The notes beneath the pieces are model-generated. The model saw only the letters and a program-made list of their open reading frames with translations, searched no databases and was not told the origin of the DNA. The translations under genes and the position numbers were made by a program. From assembly GCA_001673575.1 (NCBI GenBank), contig LZME01000126.1, positions 1 through 52,330 on the forward strand: DNA of 52,330 nt, written 5' to 3'. Shown here in pieces: positions 18,739 through 26,897 of the stretch. The stretch comes from Mycolicibacter heraklionensis. Lineage in GTDB: Bacteria; Actinomycetota; Actinomycetes; Mycobacteriales; Mycobacteriaceae. The number at the start of each line of letters is the position of its first letter. Position 1 is the first letter of the stretch.

Positions 18739-20217
18739 ATGACCCGCTTCGACGCTGTTGTGGTCGGTGCTGGATTCTCCGGAATCGGCGCGGCGATCCA
18801 GCTGAAAAGCTTGGGTTATGAGGATATCCTCGTCATCGAGCGCGAAGACGATCTGGGCGGCACCTGGCACGTCAATCGCTACCCCGGTGCCGCCGTGGAC
18901 ATCATGTCGGCGGCCTATCAATACCATTTCGAGCCGAATCCCACGTGGTCCAGGCTGTACGCGAAGGGCCCGGAGCTTAAGCGCTACGCCGATCATGTGG
19001 CGGACAAGTACGACGTGCGCCGTCACATCAGGTTCGACACATCGGTACTGGGTGCGGTGTGGGATGAGGACGCCGCACTATGGCGTGTCTCGCTGTCGAA
19101 CGACGAGACGGTGGATACCCGATTCCTGGTCAACGCGAGCGGGTTTCTCTCGCAGCGGCATTATCCCGACATCCCCGGCCTCGAGGCCTTTGCGGGTGAG
19201 ATCGTCCACACCACCTGGTGGGACCAGGACAACGACTTCACCGGCCGTCGGATCGCGGTGATCGGCACCGGCGCGACGGCCGTCCAGCTGTTGCCCGAGT
19301 TGGCCAAGCAGGTCGACTACATGACGGTCTACCAGCGCACTCCGATCTGGGTGACGCCGAAGATCGATGTGTCCCTGCCGAAGAACGTCCTGCGCTCGTT
19401 CGCCAGGTTTCCGGCAGCGCACAGGTTCCTGGCGATCATGACGACTCTTCTCTACGATTTCTGCTTGAACACAGGCATTTTGAACTACCGGCGATACCAC
19501 GCGTTGACACGGTTCGTCGAGTATCAGTGCCGGATCCTGATGCTGCTGACGGTGCGCGATCGGAAGGTGCGGCGACAGCTCACTCCCGACTACTCGCTTG
19601 GTTGCAAGCGGCCTGCGGTGTCCAACCTGTACTACCGGACGTTCGCACGTCCCAACGTCCACCTCGAAACTGGTGGGATCGAACGGATAGAGCCGGATGG
19701 CATCGTCGGCCGCAACGGGACGAAGACCCCGATCGACACCCTGGTATTGGCAACGGGCTTCAACGTGTGGGACCACAACTTTCCGGCCTTCGAGACCATA
19801 GGGCGTGGCGGAGTCGATCTGGGAAAGTGGTGGATCGAGCAGAGATACGCTTCTTATCAGGGCATTACGGTGCCGAACTTCCCTAATTACCTCGCGATGA
19901 CGAGCCCTTGGGCCTTCACCGGTTTGTCCTTCTTCAACACCATTGCGGTGCAGATGAAGCACATGAGCCGATTGCTGGGGGAGGTCCGCAAACGCGGCGC
20001 GTCGACATTCGAAGTGACCGATGCTGCCTGTCAGCGCTTCACCGGCCGGATGCGCTCGATGATGGGTCCGACGGTCCTCTACAGCGGGCAGTGCTCCAAC
20101 GCGAACAGCTACTACTTCAACAACGAAGGCGACGCGGCGTGGTTTCGGCCGACGACCCGTCGGAATGCACTGCGCGAGCAAGAGATCTTCCCGCTCACGG
20201 ACTACTCGATCGCGTGA
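18739..20217 (+). CDS. flavin-containing Baeyer-Villiger-type monooxygenase
   Basis: FAD- and NADPH-dependent monooxygenase that would insert oxygen next to a ketone. 492 residues, GGAG 9 nt before the ATG. The FAD dinucleotide motif GAGFSG is at 10-15. The NADPH motif GTGATA is at 176-181. Between them is the Baeyer-Villiger fingerprint F-x-G-x3-HT-x2-WD at residues 151-162 (FAGEIVHTTWWD). The C-terminal half (SPWAFTGLSFFNT, NANSYYFNNEGDAAW) matches mycobacterial BVMOs. A ketone made by the neighbouring dehydrogenase (26067-26828) and an ester cleaved by the esterase (25140-26060) would fit a ring- or chain-cleaving route. Confidence 0.9.
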   Translation: MTRFDAVVVGAGFSGIGAAIQLKSLGYEDILVIEREDDLGGTWHVNRYPGAAVDIMSAAYQYHFEPNPTWSRLYAKGPELKRYADHVADKYDVRRHIRFDTSVLGAVWDEDAALWRVSLSNDETVDTRFLVNASGFLSQRHYPDIPGLEAFAGEIVHTTWWDQDNDFTGRRIAVIGTGATAVQLLPELAKQVDYMTVYQRTPIWVTPKIDVSLPKNVLRSFARFPAAHRFLAIMTTLLYDFCLNTGILNYRRYHALTRFVEYQCRILMLLTVRDRKVRRQLTPDYSLGCKRPAVSNLYYRTFARPNVHLETGGIERIEPDGIVGRNGTKTPIDTLVLATGFNVWDHNFPAFETIGRGGVDLGKWWIEQRYASYQGITVPNFPNYLAMTSPWAFTGLSFFNTIAVQMKHMSRLLGEVRKRGASTFEVTDAACQRFTGRMRSMMGPTVLYSGQCSNANSYYFNNEGDAAWFRPTTRRNALREQEIFPLTDYSIA

Positions 20218-20268
20218 GGCGGTTGCCGAAGAAGGGTGGCGCGGGGTGACCTGCGTCGCCGGTACCGA

Positions 20269-20766
20269 TCAGCCCGAGACGACGTGAGAGCGCCACCACC
20301 TGTTGTTGATCTTGCCCTGTGCCACTATCACCGACGGGCCGACGGTGGTGCCGTTCGCATCGGTTATTGACACCTCGGCATGGGCTGCGTCGACGGTGAT
20401 CAACTCGACCGTGCTGGCACCGGCCGGCGTGCCCACGATGTACCGCGGCCGCCGTTCCAGCCCCGCCGCCCACAGGAAGTGCGCGAAGAGTCGGAGGCCG
20501 GCGGTGGGTTCCGGTGTGGCGGAGCCCCTCGCCCCGCGCCGGTCCAGGTACCAGTCATCGGCCGTCACGCCGTCCGGCAGGAGGTCGAACACCCCGGCTT
20601 CACGGGCGGACCCGGCGACGGTCACTCGGGCTACGGCGTCGGCTCCGAGACCGTGGCGCCGGTCGCACAAGACCTGTACCGAGCGGGCTTCGAGCGAGAG
20701 GGCTGAGGGAGGGTCGAGCAACAGCAGGAAGTCACTGCGCCCTTCGTAGCCCTTGGCGAAATCCAT
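20269..20766 (-). CDS. shortened DapF-like protein lacking the active-site cysteine
   Basis: 165 residues from the ATG at 20766, with GAAGGGA upstream. Residues 1-105 follow the N-lobe of mycobacterial diaminopimelate epimerase: MDFAKGYEGRSDF, LCDRRHGLGADAVARVT and DDWYLDRRG. Where DapF has its catalytic NADGSAAQMCGNG, this protein has ARGSATPEPTAG, so the Cys is gone. After LRLFAHFLWAAGLERR the sequence jumps to a DapF-like C-terminal end (AEVSITDANGTTVGPSVIVAQG...WW). About 120 residues, including the second half-site cysteine, are absent. The frame is intact with normal codon use, so it may be a functional non-catalytic protein rather than a pseudogene. Function unknown. Confidence 0.7.
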   Translation of the reverse strand: MDFAKGYEGRSDFLLLLDPPSALSLEARSVQVLCDRRHGLGADAVARVTVAGSAREAGVFDLLPDGVTADDWYLDRRGARGSATPEPTAGLRLFAHFLWAAGLERRPRYIVGTPAGASTVELITVDAAHAEVSITDANGTTVGPSVIVAQGKINNRWWRSHVVSG

Positions 20767-20889
20767 CCGGAATCCCTTCGTTGCGGCTGGGCCGGCCACG
20801 GGTGGACAAGCACCTGTGACGGTCACTGCCCGCGTGTATCGCATCGGACATCGATGGTGGGTAGTCGATTTCGGGGGCGCAGCTCGCAC

Positions 20890-22047
20890 CTAGTCTCCGG
20901 ACCCTACGGAAAGCCGGGGGCCGGGGCCCGGCGCCCCGACGAGTCTCCCGGTCCCGCGGTATGCCGTGGCCGTCAGAACCGCCGTCAACACCGCGGCGGC
21001 AGCGCCGAACGTCAGCGAGCCGGTTGGGTTGCCCGATGGCGCCACGCCGTCGACCGCATCGAGATAGCCGGGGATGGCTGCGCCCCAGAACAACACGCCG
21101 AATGCGAGGTAGACGGAAACGGTGACCGCTGCGAAACGGTCACCGCGCGCGCCCGCCGGCACGATCGACGGATCGGTGAGTCGTGCGCGGTAGGCACCGT
21201 AGAACGCCCACGCGGTGATGGCGAGGCCAGCGACGATGAAACTCCAGACGCTGATACCACGTGCGGTCAGTGTCGAGAGTCCGATCAGCTCCAGGACCTT
21301 GCCCGGAAGATTCATCAACATGAACAGTGGCCACACCCCGATGCTGACGATGGTGATGTCGCGGGCCAGTCTCCGCCCGCCGCGCCCGGGTGCCCCGGTC
21401 ACCCAGCGAGTGAGCAGTGCAATGCCGAACGGCATCACCAGCGAGAAGGCCTGCAGGCTCAAATAAGGGATCGGACCCATCGATGGCTGCGATGTCGGCA
21501 GATCCTCGTTCCATACCCACCAACCCCACTGTGGGCCAACGGTATCGACCACCTCAAAGAGGCACATGAACACGAACGCGACGCATACCGAACTGATGAA
21601 GGCGTTGTATCGCTTGAGTATTCCCGTGCGCTGTACCAGCACGTAGGCCAGGTACCCGTACACCGGGTAGATCGCGACGATGTACAGCGGCAGCCGGTCG
21701 TAGAGGAACTGAATCGAGAACTGATTGTGGATGAACGTCAGACCCAGGGCATCCTCGAGGCCGAACCACTGCGGGAAGTACGTGATGGGTTCGATGAACA
21801 GCAGCGCGAGGATCAGGGATCCCCAAACGACCAGGTTGGACGAATCGCCCTGGCGGCGGTACCAGCGGATGCCGTGCGCCAGGCAGGCAATGGCGCCCGC
21901 GATCAGGAGCATCTCGATCACGGGGAAGGTCCAGTTCTGCAGACTGAATGGGTTGTGCAGAGTCAGGATGGGATTGGAGTCGCAGCGCACCAGGGGCGCG
22001 TGGACGGCCAGCCGGGCGAACTCCTCGGTGCAGGTCTCCATCGACAT
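20890..22047 (-). CDS. polytopic membrane protein of the accessory cluster (A)
   Basis: 385 residues, GGAGG 5 nt before the ATG. About nine hydrophobic segments span residues 40-360. A central block reads LPLYIVAIYPVYGYLAYVLVQRTG, then FVFMCLFEVVDTVGPQWGWWVWNE, then PYLSLQAFSLVMPFGIALLTRW. The order of a P..YP.Y helix, an acidic residue in the next helix and a W.W motif echoes the CruF-like gene at 12592 and the membrane gene at 22145. I do not recognise a named family. Downstream of motif site 4, 123 bp upstream of the DapF-like gene. Confidence 0.75.
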   Translation of the reverse strand: MSMETCTEEFARLAVHAPLVRCDSNPILTLHNPFSLQNWTFPVIEMLLIAGAIACLAHGIRWYRRQGDSSNLVVWGSLILALLFIEPITYFPQWFGLEDALGLTFIHNQFSIQFLYDRLPLYIVAIYPVYGYLAYVLVQRTGILKRYNAFISSVCVAFVFMCLFEVVDTVGPQWGWWVWNEDLPTSQPSMGPIPYLSLQAFSLVMPFGIALLTRWVTGAPGRGGRRLARDITIVSIGVWPLFMLMNLPGKVLELIGLSTLTARGISVWSFIVAGLAITAWAFYGAYRARLTDPSIVPAGARGDRFAAVTVSVYLAFGVLFWGAAIPGYLDAVDGVAPSGNPTGSLTFGAAAAVLTAVLTATAYRGTGRLVGAPGPGPRLSVGSGD

Positions 22048-22081
22048 CGTGTCCTCCGGTCGATCGTCTCAGCTCTGGAAC

Positions 22082-22109
22082 ACCATGCGTAGTGACGAGA
22101 TCGTATGAT
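22082..22109 (-). promoter_or_regulatory. cluster motif site 4 (upstream of membrane gene A)
   Basis: ACCATG (22082-22087), 16-nt spacer, TATGAT (22104-22109). It is 35 bp upstream of the start at 22047. One mismatch in each half-site relative to the consensus. Confidence 0.5.
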
Positions 22110-22144
22110 CGATCGATCCCGTGGTCCGCGAGTTCGCCGAATCG

Positions 22145-23161
22145 TCAGGGCAGCGCATCCGACACGACGTCCTCGTGGGTTGTCTCCGGTGCCGGCACTC
22201 GGCGCGCCCACAACTGGAAGGTGGCCATCGCGACCACCCCGACGAGGCCCAAGGCCTGCACCACGACGTAGAGCGACACCGTGCCGTCGCGCATGACGTT
22301 GGCGATGATCATCGCGCCGAACGCCACTACGTAGAGTGCGATCCATGCCGAGAGCAGCCCATCGGGCCGACCGGAAGGCGGTGTCGCGGAACGCAGTGCG
22401 CTGATCGTGATGACGGCGAAAACCGTGACCAGCACGACCATGAACGGCCACTGGCGGCCGACCAGGAATGTCCAAATGGTCAGCGGTGACAGCAACAAGG
22501 TTCCGATGACGAGCACACTGACAGCACGCACGGGCGCCTCCACACCGAATGCGCGCCCCGCCGTCCAACGTTCTCCGACAGCACCGTCCACGCGGCTTCG
22601 TGCACCGAGCATCAAGTAGTAAAAGACCATGCCCCACACGGCCTGCCACGCCATGTCGACCAGTGGCCAGCCCAGCCAGTACTGGAACAGCGAGAAGTCG
22701 GCGCGCCACGTCCACCAGACGACGTGGCGAAGGTTGCCCTCAATGATGTACGGCGCGTCGAGCAAGATCATGAACATGCCGCCGGCAACCGCGGCCTTCC
22801 ATCGGGTGGCGATTCCCAGCGCCTCGATGACCTTGAAGCCCACCGAGAAGATCACCGGATAGAAGAGGGTGACGTACAACGGCATCGCCGTCGTCCCCTC
22901 GAACAGGGGAAGGACGGGAAAGTTCAGCATGACCAGGAAGTCGCCCTGCTGGTACATGTTGAGCGTGGCCATGCCGGCCAGTTCCAGCACGACCCCGTAG
23001 AACAGCGCCGCCACCAGAACGAACGCGTACATGCGCACACCGCGGCGGAACTCGATAACGGCGTTGATGACCGCGCTGACGAAGAGGACGAAGACCAGGG
23101 AGTCGTAGACGATGGTCTGCCACGGCAACTGCGCCGGATTGTTGATGATCAGGAAATTCAT
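22145..23161 (-). CDS. polytopic membrane protein of the accessory cluster (B)
   Basis: 338 residues with about eight membrane segments and a short cytoplasmic tail. The central part reads GTTAMPLYVTLFYPVIFSVG, then MFMILLDAPYIIEGNL, then VVWWTWRADF and YWLGWPLVDMAWQAVWGMVFYYLML. The layout of P..YP helix, acidic residue, W.W, and a final Pro-containing helix parallels membrane gene A and the CruF-like gene, so the three may be distant paralogues. No named family recognised. Downstream of TetR on the same strand with 205 bp between them; that gap contains motif site 5. Confidence 0.75.
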   Translation of the reverse strand: MNFLIINNPAQLPWQTIVYDSLVFVLFVSAVINAVIEFRRGVRMYAFVLVAALFYGVVLELAGMATLNMYQQGDFLVMLNFPVLPLFEGTTAMPLYVTLFYPVIFSVGFKVIEALGIATRWKAAVAGGMFMILLDAPYIIEGNLRHVVWWTWRADFSLFQYWLGWPLVDMAWQAVWGMVFYYLMLGARSRVDGAVGERWTAGRAFGVEAPVRAVSVLVIGTLLLSPLTIWTFLVGRQWPFMVVLVTVFAVITISALRSATPPSGRPDGLLSAWIALYVVAFGAMIIANVMRDGTVSLYVVVQALGLVGVVAMATFQLWARRVPAPETTHEDVVSDALP

Positions 23162-23229
23162 GCGTGCGCGAGCCTTTCCGCATCCGTCACCTCGGCCGGC
23201 GGTCGCCCTGTACCGGTCGCCTCCTCATG

Positions 23230-23251
23230 ACCATACACAATCGCGTATGTG
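23230..23251 (-). promoter_or_regulatory. cluster motif site 5 (upstream of membrane gene B)
   Basis: ACCATA (23230-23235) and TATGTG (23246-23251), 10-nt spacer; the inner CATAC/GTATG halves are perfect. It is 69 bp upstream of the start at 23161. Spacing differs from the 16-nt sites, so the site may be read through one half only. Confidence 0.45.
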
Positions 23252-23366
23252 TAGACCTAGTGTCGCGGACAGGGGAATTGATGGCACGAGGGAACGCCGT
23301 AAGGACGCCGGGCGTCAGCGAGATCTGTCCCGCATCATCGGCCCCGGCGCCTACGGTGCGGGCCGT

Positions 23367-24038
23367 CTAGGAAGCCGTCCGGCGTCGTGGCCGTCGCGGT
23401 GCGGTGATCTTCGTCAGAGAGTCCATGGCGCCGGCGAAGCGTGGATAGATGATCGCCGGGCCGAGCCACCGCGCCAGGTACTCACGAAGTTTCGCGGGAT
23501 CGCGCGGCGCATGGCCGCGGTCGATGACGAACGAGTGCAGTATGCGCAGGCAGAACTCCGCGAGTTCGTCGAGTGCGGCCGCGTCGAAACCGTTTTCCTC
23601 CCAATCGACCTCGAACCGATGAAGCATTGATCGGCCGAACGCCAGCGCGGTGTCGGACGTGATGGATGCGGAGATGCCACCCAGGGTTCGCGTCGTCAGC
23701 ATGGCGCGGATCTGTTCGTCCTCACCGATCTGTTCGATGCCGAAGGCGACGCCCTCGACCATGGCGGCTACCGGATCGGTGATGCCGCGGACACGGGTGG
23801 CGAGCTGTTCCAGGAATCCGTTTCCAGAACGCATCGCCGTGCCCAGGAGAAGTGCGTCGGTACTGGGAAAGTAGCGGTAGACAGTCTGTCTCGTGACGCC
23901 GAGTGTTCGCGCGACGTCCGCGATCCGCATGCTGGTGCCGCGTTCGGCGATGATGTCATCAGCCGCGTTCAGGATCCGGTCGATCGCCTCCTCGTCGGAT
24001 GCGGGCGTATTTCCCGACCAGCCATGACTACGAACCAC
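23367..24038 (-). CDS. TetR/AcrR-family regulator
   Basis: 223 residues from a GTG with AGGTGAG upstream. The N-terminal helix-turn-helix is at about residues 22-60 (MRIADVARTLGVTRQTVYRYFPSTDALL); the rest is a helical ligand-binding domain. It is the only regulator inside the accessory cluster and therefore the best candidate to bind the ACCATA/TATGGT sites. I see no copy of that motif in its own upstream gap (24039-24132), so it may not be autoregulated through it. The C-terminus is basic (TAPRRPRRRTAS). Confidence 0.88.
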   Translation of the reverse strand: MVRSHGWSGNTPASDEEAIDRILNAADDIIAERGTSMRIADVARTLGVTRQTVYRYFPSTDALLLGTAMRSGNGFLEQLATRVRGITDPVAAMVEGVAFGIEQIGEDEQIRAMLTTRTLGGISASITSDTALAFGRSMLHRFEVDWEENGFDAAALDELAEFCLRILHSFVIDRGHAPRDPAKLREYLARWLGPAIIYPRFAGAMDSLTKITAPRRPRRRTAS

Positions 24039-24132
24039 GACTCACCTCACCGCGCCGGCCTTGCATGCCGCAATCATATCCGTGTGCTGTCGGCAGTCGC
24101 GGCTTCACACCCCAACGGTCTCGCTGATTCCG

Positions 24133-25053
24133 TCAGGCTTGGGCACCCACGCTGTACCAGCGTGCGGCGCTCTTGGGTTCCTCGCCGTAGCGGCGGAACC
24201 ACTTGCCGGCGAAGGCCGGCAGTTTTTCATGGGCGGGGTCGTGGCCAGGACCCTGTGAGCGGATCAGACCGATGATCATGCCGATCAGCTCGCGGCGGGA
24301 AACGCCGGCGTAAATACCCTGCCCCGGCCGCTGTAGTCGCCTGGCATCCTTCATCTGCGCGCGGATTGCGGCAAGCGACAGCCCGTCTGGCAGCAAGCGT
24401 GCGAACTCGCCGCCCTCCTCCGCTGGAACGTGCGCGAGGAAACCGTTGCGGATGATCGCCACGATCTCGCCGAGATGCTTGACTACGCCGGGAATGGCCC
24501 GAAGGCGATAGGAGTAGCTGGGATGAATGGCGTTGTAGATCGTCAACGCAGAACTCCGGTGCTCGATCTCCTCGACAAAGTGCCACAGAAACAGTGAGGC
24601 GACGCGCTCGTCGCCGGGCTCGAAGAGTAGGTCCTCGTGGTCGAGAAACACCTTGAAGTACGGGGTGAAGGTGTTCTCGACGACTGCGGTGTACGCCAGC
24701 CGCCACACCAACGGCTTGGTGGCGGTGAGGCGATCGTAGGAGGCGACGACTTGGTCCATGGTTTCCTGCAGTCCAGGCCACCTCCTGCAGAGTGCGTTGA
24801 TGTGGCGGACGTGCGCTGCCGAGTGCTGGGCCTCCTGACGGAGGAAGTCGTTGGCCTCGTCGGCGACAGCGGGATCGGCGATCAAGGGCATGGCCTCGCG
24901 GGTCGCATCCACAATGAGCTTCTCGAAACCCGGAGCGAAGAACGACACCACGTTGTTGTGCATGCTGAAGGCGGGACGCTCGGGTTGCCAGTTGAAGGGA
25001 ATGTCATCGCCGGCCAGGTCGAACCTCACGCGACGTACCGTCAGGTTGCTCAT
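24133..25053 (-). CDS. Pfam10118-type predicted metal-dependent hydrolase, copy 2
   Basis: 306 residues from the ATG at 25053 (MSNLTVRRVRFDLAGDDIPF); an ATG five codons earlier is less likely because motif site 6 lies there. The same ligand pattern as copy 1 is present: FLRQEAQHS, VENTFTPYF and EEIEHRSS. The two copies are roughly 60% identical by eye and flank the cluster on opposite strands. Differences are concentrated in the C-terminal third. The second copy may act on a different intermediate, or the two may form a heterodimer. Confidence 0.82.
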   Translation of the reverse strand: MSNLTVRRVRFDLAGDDIPFNWQPERPAFSMHNNVVSFFAPGFEKLIVDATREAMPLIADPAVADEANDFLRQEAQHSAAHVRHINALCRRWPGLQETMDQVVASYDRLTATKPLVWRLAYTAVVENTFTPYFKVFLDHEDLLFEPGDERVASLFLWHFVEEIEHRSSALTIYNAIHPSYSYRLRAIPGVVKHLGEIVAIIRNGFLAHVPAEEGGEFARLLPDGLSLAAIRAQMKDARRLQRPGQGIYAGVSRRELIGMIIGLIRSQGPGHDPAHEKLPAFAGKWFRRYGEEPKSAARWYSVGAQA

Positions 25054-25059
25054 GAAATG

Positions 25060-25087
25060 ACCATACACCCATGATCTAGCGTATGGC
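25060..25087 (-). promoter_or_regulatory. cluster motif site 6 (upstream of second Pfam10118 gene)
   Basis: ACCATA (25060-25065), 16-nt spacer, TATGGC (25082-25087). It ends only 7 bp before the start codon at 25053. If TATGGT on the minus strand (25065-25060) is the -10, the transcript would be leaderless or nearly so. Confidence 0.55.
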
Positions 25088-25139
25088 CATGGTTGAGGTT
25101 ATGCCCTGAGGCGGAACCGGCGTCGGCAGCCGACGGCGG

Positions 25140-26060
25140 TTACGCGTTGAGTGCGCAGCGCAGACCGTTGCACAGACTCGCGAAGAATGCCGCGGACACC
25201 GGTGCGTTAGGGGCGAACTGGTCGAACGCGTGGAAGGCGCCCTCGGCTATCTCCTCGTGGACCTTGATGCCCGCCGCGCGGAGGCGCGCTGCGTATTCCC
25301 GGCACTCCTCGTAGAAGAGGTCGAGGGTGCCGACACCGATCCACGCCGCGGGTAGGCCGGACAGATCGGCGCGCCGTGCAGGCACTGCCCCGATCGGGTC
25401 GGCACCGTTGAGGTACCAATCCCACGCGCGTTGGTTGTCGCTCTCCGACCACATGATTCGCCGGCGGCCGTCGCCGCTTCGTCCCGTGCGATCATCCAAC
25501 ATCGGGTAGACGAGCAGCTGGTAGATCGGCTGAGCGGGGCCGCGATCGTAGGCGATCTGCGCCACCGCGGCCGCGAAGTGCCCACCGGCGCTGGCTCCGC
25601 CGACGGCGAGGCGTGACGAGTCGGCCCACGGCTGCTCGGCGAGCCATTGGAAGGCCGTGTGGCAGTCGTTCACCGGTGCCGGGTAGGGGTGCTCGGGGGC
25701 CAACCGGTGTTCGACCGCTGCGACCGCTACGCCGGAGAGGTGCGCCAGTTTCCGGCAGTAGCGGTCGTCTTGAGCCGCGGTGCCCATCACTGTGCCGCCG
25801 CCATGAATCCACAGCAGCGCGGGAGCCGATTCGGGTAGTGCGGCGGGCCTGTGGAGGCGGACTGTGACGTTCTCGTCCACTCGGTGGACCGGTACCGTGC
25901 GGTCGCGGGCGAGCCTGCCGAGGGCGTTCATCACCGCGCGTTGAGGTCGCAATCCCAGCCGCAGCGCGTAGCCGCGCGGGAGCATGCGAGCTATCCGGCG
26001 GAGGTCCGGGTCGAGAGATTCCGTCGATGTGAACGCGTTGCGGCGAGAGGCCTCGGTCAT
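25140..26060 (-). CDS. HSL-family alpha/beta hydrolase (esterase/lipase)
   Basis: 306 residues, AAGGGG directly before the ATG. The oxyanion motif HGGG is at 86-89. The catalytic triad is visible: Ser157 in GGASAGG, Asp247 in VGTLDLFY, and His277 in GAFHAFDQF. These are features of the hormone-sensitive lipase group that includes mycobacterial LipN/LipU-type esterases. It starts 6 bp after the dehydrogenase stop, so the two are one operon. In this context it could hydrolyse the ester or lactone made by the Baeyer-Villiger enzyme; this is inference. Confidence 0.88.
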   Translation of the reverse strand: MTEASRRNAFTSTESLDPDLRRIARMLPRGYALRLGLRPQRAVMNALGRLARDRTVPVHRVDENVTVRLHRPAALPESAPALLWIHGGGTVMGTAAQDDRYCRKLAHLSGVAVAAVEHRLAPEHPYPAPVNDCHTAFQWLAEQPWADSSRLAVGGASAGGHFAAAVAQIAYDRGPAQPIYQLLVYPMLDDRTGRSGDGRRRIMWSESDNQRAWDWYLNGADPIGAVPARRADLSGLPAAWIGVGTLDLFYEECREYAARLRAAGIKVHEEIAEGAFHAFDQFAPNAPVSAAFFASLCNGLRCALNA

Positions 26061-26066
26061 CCCCTT

Positions 26067-26828
26067 CTAGTCCACCTCGACGGCGCTGAAATCCTTGTGG
26101 CCCAAACCGGCTACCGTGCCGCCGTCAACCACGAACTCCGAACCCGTCGAGTAGCTGGACTCGTCGCTGGCGAGGTAGAGGACCAGACTGGACACCTCGC
26201 GCGGCTCGGCGGCCCTGCCCAGCGCGGTCTGGAACAGATCGTCTGGGACGAAGTCGGTCATCGGGGTCTTGATCAGACCGGGGTGCACTGAATTGACCCG
26301 AATTCCGAACGGGCCCAACTCCAAGGCGACCGACTTCGTCAGTCCGCGCACGGCGAACTTGGAGGCGGTGTACCCGTGGCACGCCATAGTGCCGGCAAGT
26401 CCCTCGATCGACGAGATGTTGATAATGGATCCGCGACCGCGTTCCTTCATCGGTGGGGTGACGGCGCGAATCCCGAGGTAGACGCCCGTGAGGTTGACGT
26501 CGATGATGCGTTGCCACTCGGAGATCGGGTAGTCCTCGATGAGCCCGAAGTTGAGGATGCCGGCGTTGTTCACCAGGACGTCGACCGAGCCGAACTCGCC
26601 GAGGGTTGCAGCTACTGCGGCATCCCACTGTTCTGGATCGGTGACGTCGAGGTGCACGTACCGGGCTGCGCCGCCGAGGTCGTCCGCCACCTGCTTGCCC
26701 TCGTCGTCGAGCACATCGCCGATAACGACCTGAGCGCCCTCGGCGACGAGTTCTCGCGCATGCGAGGCGCCCATTCCACGTGCGCCACCGCTGACGAGTG
26801 CGACCTTTCCTGAAAGACGTTTTGGCAC
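26067..26828 (-). CDS. short-chain dehydrogenase, FabG3 (Rv2002)-like
   Basis: 253 residues from a GTG (MPKRLSGKVALVSGGARGMG), AAGGAG 7 nt before it; the longer upstream reading frame lacks a better start. The Rossmann motif SGGARGMG is at 13-20, NNAG at 87-90, and the active site has Ser139/Ser140, Tyr153 and Lys157 (YTASK). The sequence tracks M. tuberculosis Rv2002, a 3-alpha/20-beta-hydroxysteroid dehydrogenase, through to GGTVAGLGHKDF. A hydroxysteroid or other secondary alcohol is therefore a plausible substrate. Motif site 7 lies 70 bp upstream. Confidence 0.9.
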   Translation of the reverse strand: MPKRLSGKVALVSGGARGMGASHARELVAEGAQVVIGDVLDDEGKQVADDLGGAARYVHLDVTDPEQWDAAVAATLGEFGSVDVLVNNAGILNFGLIEDYPISEWQRIIDVNLTGVYLGIRAVTPPMKERGRGSIINISSIEGLAGTMACHGYTASKFAVRGLTKSVALELGPFGIRVNSVHPGLIKTPMTDFVPDDLFQTALGRAAEPREVSSLVLYLASDESSYSTGSEFVVDGGTVAGLGHKDFSAVEVD

Positions 26829-26897
26829 GTGGCTTCTCCTTAGTCGTTGGGGGCGGGCCGTGTGTGCGTCGGCGGTAGGAGAGTCCGCCACAGCCAC

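Noticed and set aside
24039-24132. A cluster motif upstream of tetR
   Set aside because: Only loose CATA/TATC matches; no half-site pair at any of the observed spacings.
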